From positions 62,001 to 126,000 of the forward strand of contig NZ_JAFICD010000001.1 in the NCBI RefSeq assembly GCF_017833525.1: a stretch of DNA of 64,000 nt, read 5' to 3'. The notes under the pieces were generated by a model that saw nothing but the letters and a program-made list of their open reading frames with translations, made no database searches and had not been told where the DNA came from. Of the stretch, positions 1 to 9,330 are shown piece by piece. The position numbers and the translations under genes were made by a program. The DNA is from Duganella sp. 1411 (GTDB lineage Bacteria > Pseudomonadota > Gammaproteobacteria > Burkholderiales > Burkholderiaceae_D). Each line of letters starts with the position of its first letter. The stretch's first letter is position 1.

Positions 1-547
1 TATCCTCTTCCGCGCCGACGATCAGCACCGGGAATTTCAACTCAGCCAACCGCTCCATCAAATCCGGCCGGTCGATGGTCGTGGCAAATTGCGTCAGCAG
101 CACTTCCTTGCCCAGATCGAGCGCCATCTGCTGGATCGGACCGACAATGGCCTCGTCATTCAAATGCGACGGATGCAGCAACTCGCGCAGCCGCTGGCGC
201 GACATGCCGGTGTAGGCGTTCCGCTCCAACACGGCGACAATGCGCTCGCGCGCCTGCACCTCCTCCGGTTTGAGTCCCCTGGCCGAATTGGCGATCAACA
301 CCAACGATTTCACCCGCTCGGGATGTGCCACCGCGTGCTCGATCGCCAGGTAGGCACCCAGCGAAAACGCCACTAGATTGGCCGCCGGCGCGCTGTGCGT
401 GGCGATCAGCTCCCGCATCTGCTGCCGCGTGCGGGCCTGATGCAACGGCACATAATTAAAATCGAACGCATCACCCAGCAGCGGCGTCAGTCTGGACCAC
501 GTGCGCTCGTCGCACAACGTGCCCGGAATGAAGTCCAGCCGCGTCAT
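1..547 (-). CDS. alpha/beta-fold hydrolase (partial, 3' end outside window)
   Basis: The reading frame begins [17 protein letters not shown] and continues open to the left edge, so the C-terminus is missing. It has the usual alpha/beta hydrolase layout: an N-terminal strand with an oxyanion-type PGTLCDE turn and a nucleophile elbow AFSLGAY at about residue 84, followed by a strand ending [10 protein letters not shown] and, near the window edge, [12 protein letters not shown], which should carry the acid residue. The ATG overlaps the thyA stop as ATGA, so it is probably translated with thyA. The substrate cannot be told from the sequence. Confidence 0.8.
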   Translation of the reverse strand, partial: MTRLDFIPGTLCDERTWSRLTPLLGDAFDFNYVPLHQARTRQQMRELIATHSAPAANLVAFSLGAYLAIEHAVAHPERVKSLVLIANSARGLKPEEVQARERIVAVLERNAYTGMSRQRLRELLHPSHLNDEAIVGPIQQMALDLGKEVLLTQFATTIDRPDLMERLAELKFPVLIVGAEED

Positions 548-1518
548 ACCGCCATCGGCGCCGTGATCGGCGCGTGGTGCTGATAGCCTTCCAGCGAAAA
601 GTCGGAAGGCTCGATCTTCTCCAGCCATTCCGGTTCGTACTTGCCGGTCTTGGCGAAGTCCGGCACGCGGTCGGAGATGCGCAGTTGCGGCGCCGCGAAC
701 GGCGTGCGGGTCAACTGTTCCTTGACCATGTCCATGTGGTTTTCGTAGATGTGCGCATCGCCGATGAAATAGCTGAACCAGCGTGGCGTGTAGCCGGTCA
801 AACGGCCCACCAGATGCATCAGCGCCGCGCCTTCGGCCAGGTTGAAAGGCGTGCCCAGACCCAGGTCGTTCGAACGCACGTAGAGGCACATCGACAGCTC
901 GCGCGTGGTCGGATTCGGGATGAACTGATACAGCAGATGGCAGGCCGGCAGCGCGACGGCGTCCAGCACCGCCGGATTCCAGCCGTGGAACAGGATGCGC
1001 CGGCTGCCCGGATTGTTGACGATGGTGTCGAGGCACTCGCGCAGCTGGTCGATCGATTTGTGCAGCAGGACCTTGGCCACGCCGGCGTCGTCGAACTGGG
1101 AGATCAGGCGGAAGCCGTTTTTCTGGGCGTCGGCGATTTGCGCCGGCTGGTCGAGCGCGATCAGCTTGAAGCCGGGCCACTGGCGCCATTGCACGCCGTA
1201 GACCGGGCCCAGGTCGTCCTCGCCGAGGCGATACGGATTGTCCAGCCATTGCTTGTTTTCGTTGGCGTTCTGGTCCCACACCTTGCAGCCCAGCGCGCGG
1301 AAATCGGCGGCGCTGCGGGAGGCACGCAGGAAGGCGCACAGCTCTCCGACCACGGATTTGAAGGCCAGGCGTTTGGTCGTCACCGCCGGGAACCCGTCGT
1401 TGAGCAGGTCGAAACGCATCATCGCGCCCGGCACGCTCAAGGTGCGGATGCCGGTGCGGTTGTCTTGCCAGCTGCCGGTGTCGAGCACGGTCTGGATCAG
1501 TTCCTGGTATTGCTGCAT
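544..1518 (-). CDS. thyA: thymidylate synthase
   Basis: ThyA converts dUMP to dTMP using methylenetetrahydrofolate. The catalytic cysteine is in PACHLLYQF (C193), the phosphate-binding arginine in DNRTG (R22), the RR pair at 173-174 and the nucleotide-binding [14 protein letters not shown] near 215-229. At 324 residues it is of the longer type, with an extra insertion around residues 90-150, compared with about 264 in E. coli. The ATG at 1518 follows a GGAG ribosome site. The stop overlaps the start of the downstream hydrolase (ATGA). A long frame on the opposite strand is only a high-GC shadow. Confidence 0.97.
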   Translation of the reverse strand: MQQYQELIQTVLDTGSWQDNRTGIRTLSVPGAMMRFDLLNDGFPAVTTKRLAFKSVVGELCAFLRASRSAADFRALGCKVWDQNANENKQWLDNPYRLGEDDLGPVYGVQWRQWPGFKLIALDQPAQIADAQKNGFRLISQFDDAGVAKVLLHKSIDQLRECLDTIVNNPGSRRILFHGWNPAVLDAVALPACHLLYQFIPNPTTRELSMCLYVRSNDLGLGTPFNLAEGAALMHLVGRLTGYTPRWFSYFIGDAHIYENHMDMVKEQLTRTPFAAPQLRISDRVPDFAKTGKYEPEWLEKIEPSDFSLEGYQHHAPITAPMAV

Positions 1519-1676
1519 AAATTCTCCAACGTGAAGCGTGAGGCGGGGGCGCTGTCGCCCCTGAAGCTGGCTATTTTAGCAGGAGAGGGCAGGCGCCAGT
1601 GATCGCGTCGTTCAGGCCTCCATTGACTTGGAGGCAATCTAAGTTACCGCTGAGACTGTTTTCATTTTGCAACAAT

Positions 1677-1719
1677 TTGACCTGGATCAAATTCAACGCG
1701 CAAAGAGGAATAGTAGAAT
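1677..1719 (+). promoter_or_regulatory. FNR/ANR-like box with class II promoter geometry, upstream of chemoreceptor
   Basis: TTGAC-CTGG-ATCAA at 1677-1690 matches the FNR/ANR consensus TTGAT-N4-ATCAA at 9 of 10 positions. A -10-like TAGAAT lies at 1714-1719, 33 bp centre to centre, which would put the box near -42 from a start around 1726. The leader to the chemoreceptor TTG start would be about 115 nt. The rest of the 1519-1839 gap is AT-rich compared with its surroundings and shows no gene. Site and spacing are seen; regulator identity is inferred. Confidence 0.55.
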
Positions 1720-1839
1720 TCTTTCGAAATATCCCCAAAAAATGGATAGACGTAATGCTGTATTTGCCTTTTCGCGAATGGCTATGTTTTCTCCACTTTT
1801 TTAAAAATTATTATTTTAACGACTGCATCGGGGGCTATT

Positions 1840-3459
1840 TTGAAAAACTTCGGACTATCCAAAAAACTTTATACATTTTCCGCCGCCTTGATATTCTTCC
1901 TGACATTGCTGGCGATCGTTTCGTGGTCGCAGCTGGGCGTGGTGGGGGAATTGGCGCGCGATGCGGGATTGATCAAGGCGCGCCAGCTGGAGCTGATCTC
2001 CAGCACTGAGCTCAGCGTCACCAAGGTGCTGCTGCAGATTCGGCAGGCGTTATTATTCCAGGATCCCGCCAAGATTAGCGCCGCACTGAAGGAAATCGCG
2101 GCGGAGCGGGAGAATATCACCAAGAACGATAATGAATTCCTGGTCGCGCTGCCGACCGAAAAAGCCAAGGTCGAGTTTCAAATCTGGCTCGATATGCAAA
2201 AGGTGACGTGGCCTGTCGTCATCGAGAATATGGATTTGGTCGCCAAAAACCAGACCCAGGAAGGATTAGTCTTTCTTTCGGCGCGGACCATTCCGGCGCT
2301 GGCCAAAATGCAGGATTGGCTGAACACCGAAAGAAGCCGGCAGGCCAAATATCTGACCGCGGAAGTGGCGGAGATCGAAAGCTCGGCCAACAAGACCGCG
2401 CTGCAACTGGTCGTATTGACTTTTTGCATCGGTGCCGGCTTGCTAGGGTTCTCCTGGTATATCTCGAAATTGCTGAATCGGCGTATCGCGACGTCGCAAT
2501 CGGTCGCGGAACTGGTGCGTGACGGCGATCTGCACACGCGCCACGCGGATGGGGCCAATGACGAATTCACTCCGCTGCTGGGCGCTCTGGCGGCCATGCA
2601 GGATTCGCTCGCCACGGTCGTTGGCACGGTCAGGGAAAACGCCGAGTTCGTCGCGACGGCGTCGGCCGAAATCGCCCAGGGCAACGTCGACCTGTCGCGC
2701 AGAACCGAATCGCAGGCCAGCGCGCTGGAGCAAGTCACGGCGTCGATGGCCGCGCTGGGAACGACGGCGCAACAGAACGTGCAGAACGCGTCCGAGGCAA
2801 ACCGCTTGGCGGTCAACGCCAGCGGCATCGCCACCGAAGGGGGCGAGGTGGTGGCGAAAGTCGTGTCGACGATGAAGGATATCAACGAGAGTTCGAAGGA
2901 GATCGCGGTTATCGTCAGCGTGATCGACGGGATCGCTTTTCAAACCAACATCCTGGCGTTGAACGCCGCGGTGGAAGCCGCGCGCGCCGGCGAACAGGGA
3001 CGCGGGTTCGCCGTGGTGGCGACCGAGGTGCGCAATCTCGCGCATCGAAGCGCCGAGGCGGCAAAGCAGATCAAGGCGCTGATCGAAACCAGCGTACAAC
3101 GTGTCGAACAAGGCGTGGTGCTGGCCGACGACGCGGGGCAGACCATGAGCAGGGTGGTGACGTCCATCCAGGATGTGGTCACGATCATGCAGGAGATCAG
3201 TGCCTCCGGCGCCGAGCAGGGTGAGTCGGTGGAGCAGGTGGGCAGGGCGATACTGGAAATGGACGCCAGCACCCAGCAGAACGCCGCGCTGGTGGAGGAA
3301 AGCACGGCGGCCGCTGAAAACCTGAAGATCCAGTCGCAGCAACTGGTCAGCGGCGTTTCGGTATTCAGGCTTGGCGCGGGGGACACGGCAAGAACGTCCT
3401 CCGCCAACGACGAGTATGCGCAACCGGGGCAAAGCAAGAAGGTGCTGCGTCTTCGTTGA
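1840..3459 (+). CDS. methyl-accepting chemotaxis protein
   Basis: This is a transmembrane chemoreceptor of 539 residues that signals to CheA/CheW. TM1 is about residues 12-30, followed by a periplasmic four-helix-type sensor to about 187, TM2 at 188-208, a HAMP-like segment, and the cytoplasmic hairpin with the highly conserved [20 protein letters not shown] tip. No CheR/CheB pentapeptide is seen at the C-terminus, which ends KKVLRLR. The start is a TTG at 1840 with GGGG a few bases upstream; no better ATG fits the signal-anchor helix. The ligand is unknown. The FNR-like promoter upstream suggests a role at low oxygen (inference). Confidence 0.93.
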   Translation: MKNFGLSKKLYTFSAALIFFLTLLAIVSWSQLGVVGELARDAGLIKARQLELISSTELSVTKVLLQIRQALLFQDPAKISAALKEIAAERENITKNDNEFLVALPTEKAKVEFQIWLDMQKVTWPVVIENMDLVAKNQTQEGLVFLSARTIPALAKMQDWLNTERSRQAKYLTAEVAEIESSANKTALQLVVLTFCIGAGLLGFSWYISKLLNRRIATSQSVAELVRDGDLHTRHADGANDEFTPLLGALAAMQDSLATVVGTVRENAEFVATASAEIAQGNVDLSRRTESQASALEQVTASMAALGTTAQQNVQNASEANRLAVNASGIATEGGEVVAKVVSTMKDINESSKEIAVIVSVIDGIAFQTNILALNAAVEAARAGEQGRGFAVVATEVRNLAHRSAEAAKQIKALIETSVQRVEQGVVLADDAGQTMSRVVTSIQDVVTIMQEISASGAEQGESVEQVGRAILEMDASTQQNAALVEESTAAAENLKIQSQQLVSGVSVFRLGAGDTARTSSANDEYAQPGQSKKVLRLR

Positions 3460-3467
3460 TCGCCGTG

Positions 3468-3484
3468 CCGCTCCGGTGGAGCGG
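3468..3484. terminator. possible bidirectional hairpin between convergent genes
   Basis: A perfect 7-bp stem (CCGCTCC / GGAGCGG) with a 3-nt loop sits just after the chemoreceptor stop and before the end of the convergent helicase gene. There is no T tract, so intrinsic termination is uncertain. Confidence 0.3.
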
Positions 3485-3522
3485 TCGGCGCGGCAGGCGG
3501 ATTTTCAGGCCTGAATCAGGTG

Positions 3523-5037
3523 TCAGCCGGGTTTGGATTTGCGTCCGCCCGGCTTTGCGGTTACTTTACCGGCCGCGCGGGCCAGTGATTTGGCGCCACG
3601 GCCGCCGGTGACGACGACCGCGCCTTTCGGCGCCGCAGGCTTGGCGCCGGTGCCGTAGATCCTGCCCGCGCCGGCCTTGCCACCACCGGAGCGTGCACCG
3701 CCGGCACCTTTGCCGGCCGCCGGCACCGGCGGGGTCCAGGTGCCGAGGGAAGCGTCGCCCCCGGCCGGCCGCGCGACGGCTTTGCCGGCCGCCGCACCAC
3801 CGGCAGGGCCGGTGAACGGTCGCTTTTTCTTGGCCGGCGCCTCGGCCGCCGCCTTCTTCGCCAGCGCCGCCGCCACGCCTTTCGGGCCGGTTTCCGGCAC
3901 GCGGTGGTCGGCTTCGAAGCCCGGCTCCTCTTCGCGCCGGATCACTTGCCCGGTCAGCGTTTCGATCGCCTTCAGGATCTCGACCTCGTCGGCGCACACC
4001 AGCGACACCGCTTCGCCTTCCATGCCCGCGCGGCCGGTGCGGCCGATGCGGTGGATGTAGTCCTCCGCCACGGTGGGCAGATCGAAGTTGACCACCTGCG
4101 GCAGCGCTTCGATATCGAGGCCGCGCGCGGCGACGTCGGTCGCCACCAGCAGTTGGACTTCCGCCTTTTTGAATCGCGCCAGTGCCTTCAGGCGCGCGGG
4201 CTGGGTCTTGTCGCCGTGGATGGAATCGGCCGAGATGCCATGCTCCTGCAGCATCTTGACCAGCGTTTCGACGCCTTTGCGCGTTTTGACGAACACCAGC
4301 ACCTGGCCCCATTGCAGTTTTTTCAGCAGATGCAGCAGCAGCTCCGGCTTGCGGCGTTTGTCGGTCGGGATCAGCCATTGCTTGACCGTTTTGGTGGCGG
4401 TGTTGCTGGCACTGACCTGGATCGATACCGGGTCCTTCAACATGCCCTTGGCCAGCTTGCGGATCTCGTCGGAGAACGTGGCCGAGAACAGCAAGGTCTG
4501 GCGCTTCCTGGGCAGGGCCGCCAGCAAGATGTCCAGATCGCGCTCGAAGCCCAGATCCAGCATGCGGTCCGCCTCGTCCAGCACCAGCGTTTGCAGCAGC
4601 GTGAAGCTGATCGCGCCCTGGTCGTGCAGGTCCTTCAGGCGTCCCGGCGTCGCCACCAGCACGTCGAGGCCCTTGCGCAGCTTGGTGATTTGCGGCTCGA
4701 TCGGCACGCCGCCATATGCGACGGCGGAGCGCAGCGGCAGGTTGCCGCCGTAGGTGCGGAAGCTTTCGTAGACCTGCTCGGCCAGCTCGCGCGTCGGCAC
4801 CAGCACCAGGCAGCGGATCGCTTTGGGCTCGGTCACGCCGTCCATCGTCAGGCGCTGCAGGATGGGCAGCGCGAAGCCGGCCGTTTTGCCGGTGCCGGTT
4901 TGGGCGGCCGCCATCAGGTCGTGGCCGGCCAGTACGACGGGAATGGCCTGTTTCTGGACGGGCGTCGGCTGTTTGTAGCCCAGTGTGTCCAGCGTACGCT
5001 GGATTGGATCGATCAGGCCGAGTGCTTGGAAGGTCAT
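3523..5037 (-). CDS. rhlE: DEAD-box ATP-dependent RNA helicase, RhlE type
   Basis: This helicase unwinds RNA duplexes and in this family works in ribosome maturation, RNA decay and cold response. Motifs are in order: Q-motif around QPTPVQKQ (23-30), Walker A AQTGTGKT (45-52), PTRELA (81-86), DEAD (154-157), SAT (185-187) and HRIGRTGR in the second RecA domain. The last 120 or so residues form a low-complexity tail rich in Gly, Ala, Lys and Arg, typical of RhlE-like proteins and likely to bind RNA. It is a single gene convergent with the chemoreceptor. The exact paralogue name is less certain than the family. Confidence 0.93.
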   Translation of the reverse strand: MTFQALGLIDPIQRTLDTLGYKQPTPVQKQAIPVVLAGHDLMAAAQTGTGKTAGFALPILQRLTMDGVTEPKAIRCLVLVPTRELAEQVYESFRTYGGNLPLRSAVAYGGVPIEPQITKLRKGLDVLVATPGRLKDLHDQGAISFTLLQTLVLDEADRMLDLGFERDLDILLAALPRKRQTLLFSATFSDEIRKLAKGMLKDPVSIQVSASNTATKTVKQWLIPTDKRRKPELLLHLLKKLQWGQVLVFVKTRKGVETLVKMLQEHGISADSIHGDKTQPARLKALARFKKAEVQLLVATDVAARGLDIEALPQVVNFDLPTVAEDYIHRIGRTGRAGMEGEAVSLVCADEVEILKAIETLTGQVIRREEEPGFEADHRVPETGPKGVAAALAKKAAAEAPAKKKRPFTGPAGGAAAGKAVARPAGGDASLGTWTPPVPAAGKGAGGARSGGGKAGAGRIYGTGAKPAAPKGAVVVTGGRGAKSLARAAGKVTAKPGGRKSKPG

Positions 5038-5098
5038 GGTGTATGCAGTAAAACGAAAAGAGGGCGCAGTGTAGCCGGTTGTAACGGCGCGTGCGGAA

Positions 5099-6184
5099 TT
5101 AGTTGGCCAGGGCCTTGGACCATAGCGACAGGATCTCGCGCACGCGGTCGTCGGCCATGTTCAGCAGGTTGTCGCCGACGTACAGCTCCACCGAGCTGCG
5201 GTCTTGCAGCGCTCCGTGGCTGGCGCCATTGAACAGCCACACGCCATGCTGCTCGGCGATGCGGTTGCGGATGTCGAGCGCGCGGTCGCGGCCCACCGGC
5301 AGATGCAGGTGCAGCATGCTGGCATGCGGGCGCGCCGGATTGGGCGTCAGCAGCGGATAGTCGCGCAGCGTTTCATAGAGCCACAGCGTGCGGCGGAAGT
5401 AATCGGGCATGGCCGCCAGCCGCGCGTCGAACTGCATCGCGGCCGCCACCACATATGGCGTGCGCTGATAGACATTGCCGCCCTGGCGGCGGTACCACTC
5501 CTGCGCCTTGGCGACGAACGGCGCGGGGCCAAGCAGCATGGCGCCGCCCATGCCGCCTATGCCTTTGTACAGCGACACGTAGACGGTGTCGAAGCCGGCG
5601 GCGATTTCGCCGGCGGGCCGGCCGTACGCGGCGGCGGTTTCCCACAGGCGGGCGCCGTCCAGGTGCAAATGGATCGCCTGCTGGCGGCAGTGGGTCTTGA
5701 TGGCCGCCAGATCGTCCCAGGCCGGGCATTGGCCGCCGATCTCGCGCATCGGCAGTTCCAGCGTGGCCGCGCCCAGTTTGTCCGGGATGCCCTGCAGTTC
5801 TTCGAGCGTCCATGGACGGTTTTGGTCGCCGATTTGCAGCGCGTGGAAGTGGTCGAACAGTTGATGGTTGCCGCGCTCGTGGCGCAGGATGTGCGATGTC
5901 GGGTGCAGCGCCACCAGCTTGCTGCCGCGTTCTTCGCAGGCGATGCGCAGCGCGGTCGCCTGCGTCATGGTGCCGGTGATGCAGAACAGCGCCGCCTCGA
6001 AACCCAGCAGGTTGGCGATTTTTTGTTCGAATTGCTGGATCAGGGTGCCGCTGCCGTAGGTGTCGTGCGCCACGTCGTTGGCTTCGCACCACGCCGCCAT
6101 GGCCGCGAACAGCTGGGCGGGCGAGGGCTGGCGATGGCCGGGAAGGTGGGTTTGGCAGCTGAGGCGCAGTTCGGCGTCGGTCAA
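5099..6184 (-). CDS. threonine aldolase / beta-eliminating lyase family PLP enzyme
   Basis: This is a fold-type I PLP enzyme of 361 residues. The likely PLP lysine is K207 in VSLYKGIGGMGG, and the cofactor-binding aspartate is in HLDGARLW (D176); both agree with the low-specificity L-threonine aldolase family, which cleaves threonine to glycine and acetaldehyde. The N-terminus has CITGTMTQATAL, the phosphate-binding turn. No partner gene is adjacent; the RhlE gene lies downstream on the same strand. Substrate specificity within the lyase family is not certain. Confidence 0.85.
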   Translation of the reverse strand: MTDAELRLSCQTHLPGHRQPSPAQLFAAMAAWCEANDVAHDTYGSGTLIQQFEQKIANLLGFEAALFCITGTMTQATALRIACEERGSKLVALHPTSHILRHERGNHQLFDHFHALQIGDQNRPWTLEELQGIPDKLGAATLELPMREIGGQCPAWDDLAAIKTHCRQQAIHLHLDGARLWETAAAYGRPAGEIAAGFDTVYVSLYKGIGGMGGAMLLGPAPFVAKAQEWYRRQGGNVYQRTPYVVAAAMQFDARLAAMPDYFRRTLWLYETLRDYPLLTPNPARPHASMLHLHLPVGRDRALDIRNRIAEQHGVWLFNGASHGALQDRSSVELYVGDNLLNMADDRVREILSLWSKALAN

Positions 6185-6250
6185 AGTCGTTCTCCTGAAA
6201 GGTGAATGATAACCCGATCAGAGACCAACATCGTCAAATACACCTGATAG

Positions 6251-6350
6251 ACACGTAGGGCGGATTAGGCGGAACGCCGTAATCCGCCAATGCATGAGCT
6301 GCCGTGACGCATGCATGGCCGATTACGCTGCGCTAATCCGCCCTACGTGT
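6251..6350. repeat. 100-bp palindromic intergenic repeat (family A, full copy)
   Basis: The outer arms, beginning ACACGTAGGGCGGATTAG at 6251 and ending CTAATCCGCCCTACGTGT at 6350, are inverted repeats of about 20 bp. Inner arms contain GTAATCCGCC and GCCGATTAC. A second full copy is at 23124-23221 and a half copy at 30205-30242. It fills the gap between the lyase and ABC exporter genes and could form a long hairpin. It is REP/BIME-like in structure; any link to a transposase is not visible here. Confidence 0.9.
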
Positions 6351-6357
6351 TGAATGT

Positions 6358-8196
6358 TCAACGGTCCGCCGAGTGCACGTGGTGGAACTGCAGCGCCGCC
6401 AGATTGGCGTAGATCCCGCCCAGCGCCACCAGCGACGTGTGGGTGCCGGTTTCGACGATTTTGCCGTCTTCCATGACGATAATGCGGTCCGCGCGCTGCA
6501 CCGTCGCCAGGCGGTGGGCGATGATGACGGTGGTGCGGCCGACCATCGCCGCCTCCAGCGCCTTTTGCACCAGGCGCTCCGATTCGGCGTCGAGCGCGCT
6601 GGTGGCTTCGTCGAGCAGCAGCAGCGGCGGGTTTTTCAGCAGCGCGCGCGCGATCGCGATGCGCTGACGCTGGCCACCCGACAGGCGCACCCCGCGCTCG
6701 CCGAGGAAGGATTTGTACCCCTGCGGCAGGCGTTCGATGAATTCATGGGCGGCGGCCAGCTTGGCGGCCTGGATCACTTCGTCGTCGGTGGCGCCGGCGC
6801 GGCCGTAGCGGATGTTTTCCATCGCGTCGGCCGAGAAGATCACCGTATCCTGCGGCACGATGCCGATGGCGTCGCGCAGCGCGTGCAGCTCGAGCTGCGT
6901 GATATCGACGCCATCGAGCTTGATGCTGCCGCTTTGCGGATCGTAAAAACGCAGGAACAGCTGGAACAGCGTGGTCTTGCCGGCGCCGGAAGGGCCAACC
7001 ACGGCCACCGTTTCACCCGGCTTGATATCGAGCGACAGGTGGCCCAGCGCCGCCGTCTCCGGACGCGAAGGGTACGAGAACGTGACGTCGTGCAGGCTCA
7101 ATGCGGCGCCGTTGGCGGCGCGCGGCGGCAGCGCCAGCGGCTTGGCCGGCGACTGGATGTTCGATTTGACGGCCATCAGCTCCAGCAGGCGCTCGGTGGC
7201 GCCGGCGGCGCGCTGCGCCTCGCCCATCACTTCGGACAGCGCGCCGATGGCGCCGGCGACGATGGACGCGTACAGGATGAACTGACCGAGGTCGCCGCCG
7301 GTCATGTCGCCCGACAGCACCGCGTGCGCGCCCAGCCACAGCACGAAGACGATGGTGCCGAACACCAGCACGATGGCGATCATGGTCAGCAGCGCCCGGG
7401 CGCGGATGCGGCGCATCGCCGTCTTGAACGCGCCTTCGACCGAGGCGCCGAAACGGTTCGCTTCAATGGTCTCGTGGGTGAAGGCCTGCACGGTCGGCAT
7501 GGCGTTGAGGATCTCGCCGGCCATGGCGGAGGCGTCGGCGACGCGGTCCTGCGAGTCGCGCGACAGCTCGCGCACGCGGCGGCCGAACATCACGATCGGC
7601 AGCACCGTCAGCACCAGCAGGCCGATGATGATGGAGGAGAGTTTGACGCTGGTCACGAACAGCATCACCAGGCCGCCGACGAACAGCAGCACATTGCGCA
7701 GCGCCATCGAGATGCTGGTGCCGACGACGGCCTGTATCAGCGTGGTGTCGGTGGTGATGCGGGACAGGACCTCGCCGGTCTGCGTGGTCTCGAAAAACTC
7801 GGGGCTCTGCGTGACGACGTGCTGGTACACGGCGCTGCGGATATCGGCGGTGACCCGTTCGCCCAGCCAGGAGACGGTGTAGAAGCGCGCGGCGGTGGCC
7901 AGCGCCAGCACGGTGGCGACGCCGAACAGCGCCAAAAACACCAGGTCGACATGCTTGATGCTCTTGTCGCCGGTGCCGCCGAAACCGAGGTCGATCATCT
8001 GCTTGAAGGCGGCGGGAATGGCCAGCGTGGCGCAGGCGGCCACCACCAGCGCGATACCGGCCATGAGGAATTGACGTTTGTACGGGGCCAGGAACGGCAG
8101 CAGGCCGCGCAGCGTGGACAGGCTGCCTTTCTTTTGTTCCCGGGTGACGTTGGGCGCGACTGCGGACGGTGTGCTGGCGGTGGTGCTGTTGGTCAT
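6358..8196 (-). CDS. ABC exporter, fused membrane and ATPase domains (MsbA/LmrA-like)
   Basis: This half-transporter of 612 residues has six predicted membrane helices in roughly residues 30-330, followed by an ATPase domain with Walker A VGPSGAGKTT, signature LSGGQRQR, and Walker B LLLLDEATSALD. Proteins of this type act as homodimers exporting lipids, lipid A or hydrophobic drugs. The N-terminal 25 residues are Ser/Thr-rich and may be unstructured. The gene stands alone between the palindromic repeat and the AttH operon. The substrate cannot be told; it may be a multidrug exporter rather than MsbA itself. Confidence 0.92.
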   Translation of the reverse strand: MTNSTTASTPSAVAPNVTREQKKGSLSTLRGLLPFLAPYKRQFLMAGIALVVAACATLAIPAAFKQMIDLGFGGTGDKSIKHVDLVFLALFGVATVLALATAARFYTVSWLGERVTADIRSAVYQHVVTQSPEFFETTQTGEVLSRITTDTTLIQAVVGTSISMALRNVLLFVGGLVMLFVTSVKLSSIIIGLLVLTVLPIVMFGRRVRELSRDSQDRVADASAMAGEILNAMPTVQAFTHETIEANRFGASVEGAFKTAMRRIRARALLTMIAIVLVFGTIVFVLWLGAHAVLSGDMTGGDLGQFILYASIVAGAIGALSEVMGEAQRAAGATERLLELMAVKSNIQSPAKPLALPPRAANGAALSLHDVTFSYPSRPETAALGHLSLDIKPGETVAVVGPSGAGKTTLFQLFLRFYDPQSGSIKLDGVDITQLELHALRDAIGIVPQDTVIFSADAMENIRYGRAGATDDEVIQAAKLAAAHEFIERLPQGYKSFLGERGVRLSGGQRQRIAIARALLKNPPLLLLDEATSALDAESERLVQKALEAAMVGRTTVIIAHRLATVQRADRIIVMEDGKIVETGTHTSLVALGGIYANLAALQFHHVHSADR

Positions 8197-8247
8197 CGTG
8201 TGGCTGCGGTTTCGGTAAGTATGCTGCGGGTTGTACTCATATAGACA

Positions 8248-9330
8248 CTACATTTTCATCGGGCCGGCATAACCGGTCAGTTCCAGATAGGCGCGGCCGG
8301 CCGGTTTGCCATCGCGGCTCAACGTCACCGCGCCTTCCCAGTACACCGCGCCGGTCGAGCGGCGCGAGTCGAGCTCCTGATCGTCCTGCAAGGGCACGAT
8401 CCGCCACACGAATTTTCCGGTGGTGAGCATGCTTTCGACCGGATACTCGGCATGGGTGCGGGGCGAGCGCCAACGCCGTTGCGCGGCAAAATCGACCTGC
8501 TCCGGCGAGAACTGCGTGATCTTACCGGATGCGTCGCGCCATGTCGCGTGCGACCATAGTTTAGCACCTGTCTTGTCACGCAGCTGGAAAGCCATCAGCG
8601 CGCCGCCGTCGTCGAGGTTGGCGCCTATCCAATCCCAGCCCACGGCGGACGAATCGCCGCCGAGGATCTGGCTGGACCACTCGTGATCGAGCCAGCTGGC
8701 GCCGGTGACGGCGACCGCCTTGCCGCCGCGCGTGACGGTGCCGGTGGTGGTCAGTTGCGGCTCGCTGTAATAATAGCTGGCCTGCTCCGGGCGCGGCCCC
8801 TTGCGCGAGTAGCCACGCTCGCCCTGCGCCAGCACGGGCTGCGATGGCGCCAGTTTGAGGTTCAGCGCGAAGCTGGCGCCGTCCACGCGGATGGCGTAGC
8901 CGCCGTCGGCGTTGCGCGTCATGCGCCAGTCGTCCAGCTTCACATCGGCGTCGCCGACTTTGGCGTAGGCGATGTCGAAGCCTTCGCGCGCGCTGCGCTG
9001 GTCGTGCAGTAGTTTGCCGTGGGCCGGGTCGGAGACGGCGGCGTGGCCGATGATCAGCTGCTTGGGCGCGAACTTGCTGGGGTTGGCGCGATCGTGTTCG
9101 GTGGCGCTGCGGAAGAAGGTGACCTGGAAGCCCAGCGGCTTGCCGTCGGTCGTTTTGAGCCAGCCGGTGACGTACCACCACTCGGTTTTATAGTCCGGAT
9201 GGGCGCCGTAGTCGGCGGGGAAGCGCAGCGCGGCGCCGGCCGGCAGCGGCGTCACCGGCGCGAATTCCGGCGCCGCCGCCTGCGAGGACAGGCCGCACAG
9301 CAGCATCACAAACAGCAAAAATGAACGCAT
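8248..9330 (-). CDS. AttH-like lipocalin / carotenoid 1,2-hydratase-domain protein
   Basis: The 360-residue protein begins with a clear signal peptide (MRSFLLFVMLLCGLSSQAA). It has the CrtC/AttH two-barrel lipocalin-like signature: KTEWWYVTGWL near residue 48, LDHEWSSQ and GWDWIGANLDDG in the middle, and a second barrel ending YLELTGYAGPM. AttH-type proteins are encoded beside FtsX-like permeases and are thought to handle lipophilic molecules in the periplasm. Here the ATG overlaps the permease stop as TGATG, showing coupling. A much longer frame exists upstream but lies across the permease gene and is not coding. Confidence 0.88.
   Translation of the reverse strand: MRSFLLFVMLLCGLSSQAAAPEFAPVTPLPAGAALRFPADYGAHPDYKTEWWYVTGWLKTTDGKPLGFQVTFFRSATEHDRANPSKFAPKQLIIGHAAVSDPAHGKLLHDQRSAREGFDIAYAKVGDADVKLDDWRMTRNADGGYAIRVDGASFALNLKLAPSQPVLAQGERGYSRKGPRPEQASYYYSEPQLTTTGTVTRGGKAVAVTGASWLDHEWSSQILGGDSSAVGWDWIGANLDDGGALMAFQLRDKTGAKLWSHATWRDASGKITQFSPEQVDFAAQRRWRSPRTHAEYPVESMLTTGKFVWRIVPLQDDQELDSRRSTGAVYWEGAVTLSRDGKPAGRAYLELTGYAGPMKM

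Noticed and set aside
6373..8244. Open frame of 623 codons on the plus strand opposite the ABC exporter
   Set aside because: It is antisense to a gene with full ABC motifs and has the His/Arg/Gln-rich composition of high-GC shadow frames; the same holds for other long antisense frames such as 574-1602 and 40962-43379.
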